A stretch of DNA of 64,000 nt, taken from contig NZ_LNFY01000010.1 of assembly GCF_011057685.1 (NCBI RefSeq), positions 1 to 64,000 of the forward strand, given 5' to 3'. The DNA is from Thermotoga sp. Ku-13t (GTDB lineage: Bacteria; Thermotogota; Thermotogae; Thermotogales; DSM-5069). Both the position numbers and the translations under genes were made by a program. Positions 51,642-60,658 of this stretch are shown piece after piece. Numbering within the stretch: the first letter of the stretch is position 1; every line of letters starts with the position of its first letter. Below the pieces are notes generated by a model. It had not been told where the DNA came from. It did no database searches and saw nothing but the letters and a program-made list of their open reading frames with translations.

Positions 51642-52397
51642 TTGGAACAGTTCGTGCGAAAGCTCAAGGGTATGATGAGGCTTCCAGATTTCGATTCGCT
51701 GGGTAAAGTGCTGTGTGTACAGCCACATCCGGACGATGCCGACATTTCCATGGGTGCCACGGTCGCCAAACTCTCGAAAAAAGGTGTCAGGGTCTACTAC
51801 GTAACGGTGACGGACGGCTCGGCGGGGACGCTCGACGAATCGCTGATGGGTGAAAGGCTCGCTGAGATCAGGAAAAAGGAACAGGAAAAGGCTGCGGAAA
51901 TACTGGGTGTGCACGAGCTGATCTGGCTCGGTTTCGAAGATCTTGGAGATTATTCCGTCGAACAGGTGCGTGTGAAACTAGTTGAAGTTTTGAGAAAAGT
52001 TGAACCAGACGTGGTCTTCACGGTCGATCCCTTCACACCTTACGAGGTGCACCCAGACCATATCAGGTGCGGTATGTCCGCTTCGCAAGCGGTGAGTCTG
52101 TACAGACTGCCGAAGTTACTGCCAGGAACTTCGAAGCACGAGGTGGCTGCGATTTCCTTCTTCAACACGGCGTTTCCAAACACTTTTTACCCGATCGATC
52201 AGGAGCATTTGAACGAGAAATTCCAGGCCATTTCACAGCACAAAAGCCAGTTCGATGAGAAATCCTTGCAGACACTATTCTTCTATCTGACCGAGAAGAG
52301 CAAAGCGTACTCACCAGTGGAGGGTCAGCTCGTAGAACCTTTCAAAACTCTTCCACCTGCGGCACTCCATGTGATCAGCGAAGCGTACAGGCTTTGA
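51642..52397 (+). CDS. PIG-L/LmbE-family N-deacetylase
   Basis: 251-residue zinc-dependent deacetylase. The metal motif QPHPDDADISMGAT and the second motif VHPDHIRCG are intact, supplying His/Asp/His ligands. Family members remove acetyl groups from GlcNAc-containing lipids, mycothiol precursors or chitooligosaccharides. TTG start 6 nt after GGGGAGTGAG; the earlier ATG frame extends into the transporter gene. No signal peptide, so cytosolic. Downstream is tmRNA with its own -10. Confidence 0.9.
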   Translation: MEQFVRKLKGMMRLPDFDSLGKVLCVQPHPDDADISMGATVAKLSKKGVRVYYVTVTDGSAGTLDESLMGERLAEIRKKEQEKAAEILGVHELIWLGFEDLGDYSVEQVRVKLVEVLRKVEPDVVFTVDPFTPYEVHPDHIRCGMSASQAVSLYRLPKLLPGTSKHEVAAISFFNTAFPNTFYPIDQEHLNEKFQAISQHKSQFDEKSLQTLFFYLTEKSKAYSPVEGQLVEPFKTLPPAALHVISEAYRL

Positions 52398-52441
52398 ACT
52401 TTTCGAGCGTTCTTCAGTCCATAGAGATGGAAGAGATGGAG

Positions 52442-52447
52442 TATAAT
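52442..52447 (+). promoter_or_regulatory. -10 box of tmRNA
   Basis: TATAAT 11 nt before the mature tmRNA 5' end. The -35 region is poor. Confidence 0.6.
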
Positions 52448-52458
52448 AAATAGTTGCT

Positions 52459-52816
52459 GGGGGCGAATGGGTTCGACGGGTGTGAGATCCCCCAGGAAGC
52501 GAGCCGAGGTTTCCACCTCCTCGTAAAAAAGGTGGAACAAAAAAGAAGTGCCAACTACGAAATGGCTCTCGCTGCCTAATAGAGAATAGGCAGCCGTCCC
52601 CCGCGAGGTCTGACCGGTGCCCGCGGACGGGGCGTGACCCAACCGGTCCACCGCTGGAAGGGTTGCCCCGACCTTTCGGCGGGTTTCACAGGGGCTGTGA
52701 CTTGCGAAAGCCTGCCTGTGGGCTTTTGCAAGTCGAAAGCTAAACACAGGCTGCGCTCGGAGAAGCCTGGGGGTGCTCACATTCGGACGGGGGTTCGATT
52801 CCCCCCGCCTCCACCA
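52459..52816 (+). ncRNA. ssrA: transfer-messenger RNA (tmRNA)
   Basis: The tRNA-like ends are GGGGGCG at the 5' end and CGCCTCC-ACCA at the 3' end, with T-arm GGGGGTTCGATTCCCCCC. The 5' part GGGGGCGAATGGGTTCGAC is the usual conserved tmRNA start. The open frame at 52550 encodes the tag ANYEMALAA followed by TAATAG, giving the proteolysis tag A-ANYEMALAA after trans-translation. Several pseudoknot-like GC-rich stems lie between the tag and the 3' domain. About 358 nt. Works with SmpB to free stalled ribosomes. Confidence 0.96.
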
Positions 52817-52819
52817 GGA

Positions 52820-53473
52820 TTATTTCTTTCTCCACATCGCTACGTAGATCGCCCCGCAGTTTCCGGCTCTCACACCCGCGAGGTTTGCTTCTTCGTAAGG
52901 TGGAGAGGCGTTTGGGGAGAGGAAAACTGCCTCCGCTTCGGATTCACACGGTCCGAGGAGTTCGATGAGATCTTCTTTCGTGTAAAATCGAGCGTGAGAC
53001 CAGGGTTTGACGCCTCTATCTGAAAGCTTGCGATACAGCGCCACCCAGGGGGATAAGCCGTTCAGAATGCCGACCACCAAGGCTCCATTTTGTTTCAGTA
53101 CCCTCAGCGATTCATTCAGAACTTTTTGAGGATCCTGAACGAACTCGAGGGTTGTGAAGATGAGGACAACGTCGAAGCTTTCGTCGTGCAGGGGTAATTC
53201 TTCACCCTTGGCACAGATCCACTGGGCCGAAGGTACGTTCTTCCTTCCGATTTCGAGCATGATCGTGGACGGTTCCACGGCGACCATGACCGGATAGTTC
53301 AGCCTTCTCAACCACCAACCAGTTCCAGCACCAATTTCGAGGAGTCTTTCGCCCGCAGGAATCAGCTTCTTCAACGCTTTCTCTTCTTCCTTTATAACGA
53401 AGGAACCTAAGGGAGTTTCGTACCAGCTTTCGTAGTCGTGGGCAATTTCGGCGAAAACGTCTTTGAAGCTCAT
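52820..53473 (-). CDS. SAM-dependent methyltransferase (class I)
   Basis: 217 residues. Motif I is LLEIGAGTGWWLRRL, motif II/III VAVEPSTIMLEIG, and post-motif LPLHDESFDVVLIFTTLEFV places it with UbiE/BioC-like small-molecule methyltransferases (Methyltransf_11). The ATG overlaps the stop of the MacB-like permease by 4 nt, so it is the last gene of the efflux operon. It may modify the exported compound or be unrelated. Confidence 0.88.
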   Translation of the reverse strand: MSFKDVFAEIAHDYESWYETPLGSFVIKEEEKALKKLIPAGERLLEIGAGTGWWLRRLNYPVMVAVEPSTIMLEIGRKNVPSAQWICAKGEELPLHDESFDVVLIFTTLEFVQDPQKVLNESLRVLKQNGALVVGILNGLSPWVALYRKLSDRGVKPWSHARFYTKEDLIELLGPCESEAEAVFLSPNASPPYEEANLAGVRAGNCGAIYVAMWRKK

Positions 53474-54672
53474 TCGTACCTGAGAGCCTCCACTGGATCG
53501 AGTTTTGACGCCCTCACGGCAGGCCAGACACCGAAGAACAGACCCACCAGGATAGAGACGGAAACAGCTATGAGAACCACACCGGGTGTCACGGCGGTTT
53601 GTATCGAGCCGATGCTCGCTATGAGCTTGGATAGGCCAAAACCCGCTGCGATGCCCAGCAATCCTGCGACGAAGGTGAGCACGATCGATTCGAGCAGGAA
53701 CTGAAGCAGAATGTGCCTTCGACTGGCTCCAATCGCTTTTCGAATGCCAATCTCTCTGGTTCTTTCCGTCACCGTAACGAGCATTATGTTCATTATGCCT
53801 ATGCCACCCACGAGCAGCGAGATGCCCGCGATACTACCCAGCATGAAGCTCAGCATGGCCATCGTCTGGTTCACAGTCTCCAAAAGTGCGTCCTGGCTCA
53901 CTATTCTGTATCTCTCTTCATCCTTGAACTTCTCGAACAGAACGGAGTCTATTTCCGAGACCGCCTGGTTCGCCAGATTTTCTGAGATGGCCTGGGCAAC
54001 TATCATCGAGACGTTTCTTCGTCTGAAGAGCCTGTTCTCGGCGGACGAGAAGGGCACTATGATGGATCTATCCGGATTGAGAAACAGGAGATTTCCACTT
54101 TTCTCGAGCACACCTATGATCGTGTAGGTCTGCCTGATGGAGCCGCTCGTGATCCTTATGGTCTGTCCCAGAGCGTTGCCGTCAGGGAAAAGCTCGTCTG
54201 CAACTTCCTTCCCTATGACTGCCACACGACGTCTTTCATCCGAGCTGTCAAAGAATTCTCCGTGGGCGAGTTTGACGTTCATCATGTCGAACAACACCGC
54301 TCTTGCGGCCAGAACAGTTGCCATGCTGTTCTGTCTTTCGTACTGAACGATGAAGTTTCCCTGCTGGATTGGCGTCACGTGCCTGACGGAGGGACAGAGC
54401 TGGGCTATCATGTCAGCATCTTCCTTTTCGAGAGTTTCTGTGAGCGCCGTGGCGGCGCGTCCGCCTCCACCCCTCGTGAACCCGGCAGTGACGAGTATGA
54501 GGTTCGAACCTATGGACGTCAGAGACCGTCTGATGCTCCTGCTCGTACCCTCGGCGACCGAAACGACACCTATAACGGCCGCCACACCTATGATGATCCC
54601 TATCATGGACAGGGCAGTGCGCAATTTGTTGTGCGCGATGGAACGAAAAGCTTCTTTCAGCATCTCAAGCAT
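53470..54672 (-). CDS. MacB-type ABC transporter permease
   Basis: 400 residues with the four-helix MacB/FtsX architecture: an N-terminal helix (IAHNKLRTALSMIGIIIGVAAVIGV), a large extracytoplasmic MacB_PCD domain, and three C-terminal helices with GIMNIMLVTVTERTREIGIRKAIGASRR. Works as a mechanotransmission pump: ATP hydrolysis inside drives substrate through a periplasmic adaptor and outer-membrane duct. Overlaps the ATPase gene by 8 nt. Confidence 0.92.
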   Translation of the reverse strand: MLEMLKEAFRSIAHNKLRTALSMIGIIIGVAAVIGVVSVAEGTSRSIRRSLTSIGSNLILVTAGFTRGGGGRAATALTETLEKEDADMIAQLCPSVRHVTPIQQGNFIVQYERQNSMATVLAARAVLFDMMNVKLAHGEFFDSSDERRRVAVIGKEVADELFPDGNALGQTIRITSGSIRQTYTIIGVLEKSGNLLFLNPDRSIIVPFSSAENRLFRRRNVSMIVAQAISENLANQAVSEIDSVLFEKFKDEERYRIVSQDALLETVNQTMAMLSFMLGSIAGISLLVGGIGIMNIMLVTVTERTREIGIRKAIGASRRHILLQFLLESIVLTFVAGLLGIAAGFGLSKLIASIGSIQTAVTPGVVLIAVSVSILVGLFFGVWPAVRASKLDPVEALRYE

Positions 54673-55357
54673 GTGTGTTCACCTCTTCGGCCACGATCTT
54701 GCCGTCGCGCATGCGAATTATCCGATCTCCCTGTTTGGCAACTTCGGGATCGTGTGTGACTATGACCACGGTCTGGCCCCTCTCGTTCAATTCGGAGAAG
54801 ATCTTCAATATTTCTTCTCCGCTCTTTGAATCCAGGTTCCCGGTCGGTTCATCTGCGAGCAGCACGACAGGATCGTTCGCGAGCGCCCTCGCTATGGCAA
54901 CTCTTTGCATCTGGCCTCCGGACAGCTGTGTCGGTCTGTGGTGCAATCTGTCTCCAAGTCCAACCAGTTCGAGCAACTCTTTAGCCCTTTTGCGCCTCAG
55001 TGACTTCGGAACGCCCGCGTAGATCATCGGCAGTTCAACGTTCTCGAGGGCAGTCAGACGGGAGAGCAAATTAAACTGCTGAAAGACGAACCCGATCATT
55101 TTGTTCCTCACCTTTGCAAGCTGTGCATCGCTGAGTTTTGATACAGGTGTCGAAGCGATGTATATCTCACCTTCGGTGGGTTTATCGAGACAGCCCATCA
55201 GATGGAGCAGGGTGGTCTTGCCACTTCCAGACGGTCCCATCACGATCAAGAACTCACCTTCTTCAACCGTCAGGCTCACACCGTCCAGTGCTCTGACTTC
55301 GGTTTCACCCATTCTGTATATCTTCCTGACGTTCTCGACCCTTATGATCTCGGCCAC
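54665..55357 (-). CDS. MacB/LolD-type ABC ATPase
   Basis: 230 residues. Walker A GPSGSGKTT, Q-loop (GFVFQQFNLL), signature LSGGQMQRVAIARALAND, Walker B VVLLADEPTGNLDSKSG and the His switch VTHDPEVA. The GTG after GAGGTGAACACC is chosen over the GTG three codons upstream, which is part of the ribosome site. In MacB the ATPase and permease are fused; here they are separate, as in LolCDE. Confidence 0.92.
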   Translation of the reverse strand: MAEIIRVENVRKIYRMGETEVRALDGVSLTVEEGEFLIVMGPSGSGKTTLLHLMGCLDKPTEGEIYIASTPVSKLSDAQLAKVRNKMIGFVFQQFNLLSRLTALENVELPMIYAGVPKSLRRKRAKELLELVGLGDRLHHRPTQLSGGQMQRVAIARALANDPVVLLADEPTGNLDSKSGEEILKIFSELNERGQTVVIVTHDPEVAKQGDRIIRMRDGKIVAEEVNTHA

Positions 55358-55367
55358 GGTGTTCACC

Positions 55368-56498
55368 TCACGGTCTGAAGAAGACGTTGGGAGGAACGTT
55401 CTGTGTTCGATTAGTCGTTGTTCTGCCGGTCACGAGCACGACCTCGCCTTCCTGAAGGCCTTCCACAACTTCGTAGAAGTTGCTCGTTCTCACACCCAGA
55501 ACGATCTCTCTTTCCTCCGTTGTACCGTCAGATTTCTTGACGGTGACATAGGCCTTTCCAGAAGAAAATTTGACGGCGTTGACCGGCACAGCCAGCACGT
55601 TTTCTTTGCTCATCGTGATGATGTTGACTTCGCAGGAAAGTCCGGGAATAATCTTGGAGTTTTGAGTTTGAGCGGTACTTTGCTGCTGCCTCTGAGGTAT
55701 CTGCTGACCTGTAGCGATCTGTGTTCTCAGCTGCTGTAATCTCTGCTGCAATTGCGTTCGTTCTTCTTCGCTCATCTGACTGAGTCTGCTACCGAGTTGT
55801 GAAACATTCACGCCCATCAGATCCAGTTCGATGGGGACAACCACGATTCCCTGCGAGGTCTCTGCCACACTCGAGATGTAAGTCACCCTCGCACCGACAT
55901 TCAAACCTTCTATCGCGTCGAAACTGACCGTTGCGATCTGTCCCAGAGCGATCTTCGAATAATCGACTTCATCCACGGAGGCCGAGACGTAAAGCTTTTC
56001 TAGATTCACAACCCTGCCGATGATCTTTCCGGAACTGATCAGATCGCCTTCCTTGATGTCGATCGAAGTGATCACACCGCTTATTGGACTGACGATTTTG
56101 CAGTTTTCGATGTCCCTCTTCGCCAGTTCGAGTTCTATCTCGCGCTGCTGGATCAAAAGCTTTGAGCCAGAATTCTTCGCCGTCTCATAGTTCTGGAGGG
56201 CCTTTATGTACGCGAGCCTGTATTCAGTATCGTCCAGTTCGGCTATCACATCACCAGCTTTGACGCTGTCGCCTTTGGACACATACACTTTTTTCACTAT
56301 GCCGGACACGAATGGTTTGATGTCTACGTATTCTCTCGCCTGGACGGTGCCAGAGAGCGTTACAGTATCGGTCAAATTCGTTTTCGAAACCACGTACTCG
56401 CTCACCTGAACTGTGCTCGTCTGTGTGGTGTTTTTGTTGCAGGATACGAACACCAAAGAGACGAAGAGGATCAGAACGATCCAGCGTACTCTGCGCAC
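55368..56498 (-). CDS. MacA/HlyD-type periplasmic adaptor, predicted lipoprotein
   Basis: 376 residues with a signal peptide ending in FVSC (possible lipobox, Cys about 20). The biotinyl-lipoyl-like domain (VDIKPFVSGIVKKVYVSKGDSVKAGDVIAELD), a helical hairpin of only about 35 residues, a beta-barrel domain and a C-terminal membrane-proximal domain are recognisable. Within the barrel region there is a Gln-rich insert (QLQQRLQQLRTQIATGQQIPQRQQQ) of about 55 residues. GTG start 7 nt after GGGAGGTG. It bridges the ABC pump and a TolC-type duct. Confidence 0.92.
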   Translation of the reverse strand: MRRVRWIVLILFVSLVFVSCNKNTTQTSTVQVSEYVVSKTNLTDTVTLSGTVQAREYVDIKPFVSGIVKKVYVSKGDSVKAGDVIAELDDTEYRLAYIKALQNYETAKNSGSKLLIQQREIELELAKRDIENCKIVSPISGVITSIDIKEGDLISSGKIIGRVVNLEKLYVSASVDEVDYSKIALGQIATVSFDAIEGLNVGARVTYISSVAETSQGIVVVPIELDLMGVNVSQLGSRLSQMSEEERTQLQQRLQQLRTQIATGQQIPQRQQQSTAQTQNSKIIPGLSCEVNIITMSKENVLAVPVNAVKFSSGKAYVTVKKSDGTTEEREIVLGVRTSNFYEVVEGLQEGEVVLVTGRTTTNRTQNVPPNVFFRP

Positions 56499-56500
56499 GC

Positions 56501-57805
56501 TCAAGCACCTCCCAAAAGCTCAATCAGGTCTAACCCCAGGACCGTCAAAAGGTTCACCTTGCTCATCAACAGGTCGAACTCCGCCTTGAAGAGTTCGAGT
56601 TCAGCCTCTTCGACGTCGAGTAAGGCCGATTCGAGATCCTGCTCTGAGACGAACTCTTTCTTTTTGTTCAATCTGTCCAGATTCATTTTCTTCAGTTCCA
56701 GATCGAGCCCACTGACCTGTTTCGAAATCTCCGCGATCCTCATCGAAGCGTACGCGTCCTTCACCGCTTTTTCTAAACTTTGCAGTTTTTCTTCGTAACT
56801 GGCATTCTGCAGGTTGAGCTTGTACTGGGTTATTCTGTAAGTCTGTGATCTTTCACCCCTGTCGATGAGATCGTAGCTGAACGAAAAGCCGAGCGATACG
56901 GAATAGCCTTCTTCCTTCAGTTTCAATCCTGCGCTCAGAGTCGGGTTCGGTAGCCAGGTCTGGTAAGACCTTTCACTCTGTTTTTTAGCGATCTGCAGTG
57001 AAATGTAAGAAGCCTGGGCGTCGTATCGTGATTTGACAGTTTCGAGTGCCTCTTGTTCATCTGGAAGCTCAAATGTGAGCCGGCGCAGCTGGTTCATCAT
57101 AGTACCCAGAACGGTCTGTGAATAATCTTTCGATACGCCGGATCTGATCTGTTTTATCTTTTCAAGTTGCAGAACGAGATTCTGCAGCTGCTTTTGGGTG
57201 CTGAGTATATCTTCATAGGCGACGCTCCCAGTCTCGTAAGCTTTTCTCAATTCTTCCATCTGCTCGTTCAGGAGCTGGAGCCTTTTCGAGGTGATTTCGA
57301 GTTTCTTCGCATAATAGTAGCTGTTGAAAACATCGTTTGCGGTGTTCACAAAGACATTGTTCTTCACAGACAGAAGCTTCCAGCTCGCATCGAAAAGATT
57401 CTTCTGCTTTTCAAGCTGGTCCAGATCGAAGTTTGAAAACAAACTCCTGGAGACGGAAAACGTCCAGCCAGAATCTCTCCATTCTTTTCTCGAAGAAGAA
57501 TACACCCAGCTGTTTGAGATGGAAAAGTTGAACCCTGCGATGTTCAAAAAGGTTATCGAGAGCGGCACGTTCACCGTGTAGGTCAGATCGCTGTCGGAAA
57601 TCGATGCGCTGACAGTGAATCTATCCAACCCAACGTAAGGTATGAGTATGTTTTTGTCTTTCTGAACCTGAAAAACAGCTTCTTCGTAAGAAAGCTTTGC
57701 AGAAAGATAGTTCACATCGTTCTGCAGATTCTTCTGAACTTCGTCCAGGAAGGAAGCCAGCGCAAGGCCTGGCAACAACAACAGCAGAAGGACCTTTTTG
57801 ATCAT
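56501..57805 (-). CDS. TolC-family outer-membrane efflux protein
   Basis: 434 residues. Signal peptide MIKKVLLLLLLPGLALA, then two helix-strand repeats. Beta-strand pairs of the barrel appear at about 55-115 (VGLDRFTVSASISDSDLTYTV and following) and 285-310 (LSAGLKLKEEGYSVSLGFSF, of the YDL type). Long coiled-coil helices lie between (TSKRLQLLNEQMEELRKAYETGSVAYEDIL). In Thermotogales it should insert in the toga. It is the second gene of the operon and its stop lies just before the adaptor start. Confidence 0.9.
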   Translation of the reverse strand: MIKKVLLLLLLPGLALASFLDEVQKNLQNDVNYLSAKLSYEEAVFQVQKDKNILIPYVGLDRFTVSASISDSDLTYTVNVPLSITFLNIAGFNFSISNSWVYSSSRKEWRDSGWTFSVSRSLFSNFDLDQLEKQKNLFDASWKLLSVKNNVFVNTANDVFNSYYYAKKLEITSKRLQLLNEQMEELRKAYETGSVAYEDILSTQKQLQNLVLQLEKIKQIRSGVSKDYSQTVLGTMMNQLRRLTFELPDEQEALETVKSRYDAQASYISLQIAKKQSERSYQTWLPNPTLSAGLKLKEEGYSVSLGFSFSYDLIDRGERSQTYRITQYKLNLQNASYEEKLQSLEKAVKDAYASMRIAEISKQVSGLDLELKKMNLDRLNKKKEFVSEQDLESALLDVEEAELELFKAEFDLLMSKVNLLTVLGLDLIELLGGA

Positions 57806-57811
57806 GGTCCA

Positions 57812-58819
57812 TCACTCTCCAAGGATCGTCGAAAGGACCTTGGAGAAATCGAGTTCCGCATCGATGTACACATCGCACACGTTCTTTAAAAGAGATTTCA
57901 ACTGCGAAAGGAATGTTCTTCTTGCATTCGTATAAGAAAGCTTTGCGTTCAGCACGTCCCGTTCAGATGCTACACCTGCGGAGAAATTCTTTTGAACGGT
58001 GTCGAGCTGCAGTTTCGCAACCTCGATCTTTTCCATCTGCGCCTGGATAGACTTGATAGCATTTCGAACGGTTTGAAGTTGATTTTCGTACGATTTTCTC
58101 AACGACAACAGATACGCCTGAACGTCAGCCTGGGCTTTTTTCAAATTCCTCTCGTACTGATTCTTCGTGTACTGCGACGGATTCACTAAACCTTCAAGGT
58201 CCATCTGTGCGATCTGAACGTTCAGCCTGGCCATGGCGAGCGTGAGCGATCTGTCCATGAGTTCATCGACTGTGGGCAGAGAGAAGTTCAGGTTCAACTT
58301 CGCCGGTTCTTTCACTTCGAACTTTTCTCCCACGAGCGCCTGAAAGTCTCTTTTCGCCTGTTCCACAGATAGTTTTGCGGCATCAACATCCTTTTCCGCC
58401 TCTATGAGCGTGGCGTTCGCATTTTTGAGATCCTGGAGTGTTCCGACACCTCTGTCATAAAGGTCTTTCTTTTCTTTGTAATCAATCTGTGCGATCTGCA
58501 GATTCAGCTGGGCTATCTCGAGCGCCAGCTGCGAGTCGAGCACGCCAAAATACGTGTCAAGAAAATCGCTCACGAAATTCTTCAAAGATTCTCTGTATGT
58601 GTTGTCGGCCCTCATTTTCGAAAGCTGGGCTGAAAGTTCCTGCCTCTTGTTCCTCGCTTCCAGCAACGCCTTCTGGTAATCGTCCTCGGCCTGTTCGCGG
58701 TCCAGTGTGAGTTTCAAATACGCTGGACTGCTGTTCTTGGCAGCTTCCAGAGCATCGACGATGCCTGCGAACATCGAGCAAACGAACACCACGAGCAATA
58801 GAACAGTGAGCCGCTTCAT
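57812..58819 (-). CDS. TolC-like coiled-coil protein apparently lacking barrel strands
   Basis: 335 residues. Signal peptide to about FAG (residue 19), then an internal duplication of long helices typical of TolC (LEIAQLNLQIAQIDYKEKKDLYDRGVGTLQDLKNANATLIEAEKDV in the first, VAKLQLDTVQKNFSAGVASERDVLNAKLSYTNARRTFL in the second). Where TolC proteins insert pairs of transmembrane strands, this one has short helical linkers (SKMRADNTYRESLKN and NPSQYTKNQYER). It therefore looks like the periplasmic tunnel part alone. First gene of the efflux operon, 6 nt before the true TolC. Possible role: extra tunnel or adaptor segment. Confidence 0.8.
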   Translation of the reverse strand: MKRLTVLLLVVFVCSMFAGIVDALEAAKNSSPAYLKLTLDREQAEDDYQKALLEARNKRQELSAQLSKMRADNTYRESLKNFVSDFLDTYFGVLDSQLALEIAQLNLQIAQIDYKEKKDLYDRGVGTLQDLKNANATLIEAEKDVDAAKLSVEQAKRDFQALVGEKFEVKEPAKLNLNFSLPTVDELMDRSLTLAMARLNVQIAQMDLEGLVNPSQYTKNQYERNLKKAQADVQAYLLSLRKSYENQLQTVRNAIKSIQAQMEKIEVAKLQLDTVQKNFSAGVASERDVLNAKLSYTNARRTFLSQLKSLLKNVCDVYIDAELDFSKVLSTILGE

Positions 58820-58908
58820 CTGAACCCCTCCTGGTTCAGTGACTGTCTACGAGTATTCTAAGCACCAGATTTGAAAAGAGATAGAATCTTTAATGAATCT
58901 CTAATGAT

Positions 58909-60657
58909 TCATCCTGCACCGATCCTGCTTCCTCCCGCGCCGGAACCTATGCTTCCTCCTTTGAAGCCGCCCGAGGAGGATGAGGAGGTCTTCGAAACGG
59001 TCTGCGATGCGGTTCTGATCGTTGCTGGTATCGTATCGAGCATGGCAGGCTGTACAACGACGACGCTCGCCACTCGAGATTCACCTGGGGGATTCAGCTT
59101 TTTGAAATTCTCAGCCACAGTTTTGGCTATGCCCAGCGCGGCAGCATAGACGATGTATTCGTCCCAGATGGCCACCGACGCTGGTGGATACGAAGAGAGC
59201 GCAGAGAAATCGAGCAGGAACTTCTCAAAATTTTTCCATCTCAAATAATAAAGGAGCCCTTCCTTCGTCCATCGTGAAAAGACATCCTTCCTCATCGACA
59301 GGACGGTTATTCCCGCAGAGATGCAAAGAAACATGCACATGCGAACATAGTCAAGGAGCGTTCTGAACGCTGGATCGAGTCTGTTCGTGAGGATCAGAAC
59401 AAGTATCGGAACGAAGAGAGCGAATAATGTCACGAAAGACTTCGCAATTCTGTTGCCCCTTTCGTCCATGAGTTTTCTTTCCTTTATTTCGTTGAAGACT
59501 GCTTGCTGCCACTTTCTGTAATTCGTCAGGAATTTTCTCGCATTCGGTTCTCTCTGAACAGCCTTCTTGAAGGTGTCGAAATCCAGCTTTCCATCGTGGA
59601 TGAACCCATCGAAGATTTTCGGCAGTGGATCATCAGAATTCGTGGCGAAGCTGACTCCCACGACCTGTCCATTCTGAGAAGTTATGAACTCTGCCCTCTT
59701 TTCCTTCACCGCATTGAGCAGAAGGGCGTTCAGGCCATCTTCGTCCGGAAGGGAACACAACCGTTTCACAACACCGTTCACGACGTCGGGAGGATCCCTG
59801 TATGGTATCTCCCTTTCGTACTCGGCATCGTACGTTACTGAGAATTCCCTGCCGAATTTTCTGTAGAGATACAGGGGGAAGAAAACCACGAACAGCGCGT
59901 AAGTTGCGGTCAGTACAAGGCCAAGCGCGTTCTTCAATGTGTAATCGTGCTCGTATTTCAAAACTTCCTGCAGTGAGACGTCCTGGTATCTAACATCCTG
60001 GATCGAACTCAGTTTTGGAAAGACGTATCTGCCCTCAACGAAACTGTTCAGAGGGACGTTCCTGAAGATGAACTCCTTGATCCTGCCGTCTCTGTTAGAG
60101 CTCACTTGAAGACCCCAGGGATGGTGATAAACCCTCGCTTCACCGAACTCCAGGGGAAAAACCATCCTCACGTTGAGTTTCTTCACGATGGTCGGAGCTT
60201 CTTGCAGATACTTTATGAACAGCTGGGTGAAGTCCTTCCCATGAATGAGCAAGCTCTTAACAGTATAGCTGAACTTCAGCTGAACGGTGAGCCCACCAGG
60301 CGGTGTTTGAACGTACTCTTCCATGGAGCGGCTGAACTGGAAAAGCAGATCGACACTGTTTTGACCGATCCTGTTCAGCCGAACACCGCCCATCAGGGGC
60401 GGACCCTGGATCAGCTCGTAGCGAAAGTCTTCTATTGAGACACCCTCGGGCATGTCCAGGGCCCAGGTGACGTAGCGGAAGGGTTTTTTGAATTTCATCG
60501 TGAAGACTTCCGTGACATCCGCGGCTCCATCCGACCGCATGAACAGCGTGTAGTCCATCTGTTCAAGTTCGAAAAGATCTGTTCGAGGAAGGCTCGTGAA
60601 GAACATCAAAACGGAGAACAGAACCGCTCCGAGGACGAACGGAAAGATTCTTCTCAT
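58909..60657 (-). CDS. DUF2207-type membrane protein with Gly/Ser-rich tail
   Basis: 582 residues. Signal anchor at 5-23, an extracytoplasmic beta-rich domain to about residue 230 (DUF2207 pattern DYTLFMRSDGAADVTEVFTMKF), a membrane helix near 245-265, a soluble region, then two close helices (about 410-460) and a final cytoplasmic part ending in a Ser run and GGFKGGSIGSGAGGSRIGAG. Such Gly/Ser-rich ends are common in the family. Function unknown. It is the last gene of a leftward operon with DUF4097, a small membrane protein and DUF2089. Confidence 0.82.
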   Translation of the reverse strand: MRRIFPFVLGAVLFSVLMFFTSLPRTDLFELEQMDYTLFMRSDGAADVTEVFTMKFKKPFRYVTWALDMPEGVSIEDFRYELIQGPPLMGGVRLNRIGQNSVDLLFQFSRSMEEYVQTPPGGLTVQLKFSYTVKSLLIHGKDFTQLFIKYLQEAPTIVKKLNVRMVFPLEFGEARVYHHPWGLQVSSNRDGRIKEFIFRNVPLNSFVEGRYVFPKLSSIQDVRYQDVSLQEVLKYEHDYTLKNALGLVLTATYALFVVFFPLYLYRKFGREFSVTYDAEYEREIPYRDPPDVVNGVVKRLCSLPDEDGLNALLLNAVKEKRAEFITSQNGQVVGVSFATNSDDPLPKIFDGFIHDGKLDFDTFKKAVQREPNARKFLTNYRKWQQAVFNEIKERKLMDERGNRIAKSFVTLFALFVPILVLILTNRLDPAFRTLLDYVRMCMFLCISAGITVLSMRKDVFSRWTKEGLLYYLRWKNFEKFLLDFSALSSYPPASVAIWDEYIVYAAALGIAKTVAENFKKLNPPGESRVASVVVVQPAMLDTIPATIRTASQTVSKTSSSSSGGFKGGSIGSGAGGSRIGAG

Positions 60658-60658
60658 A

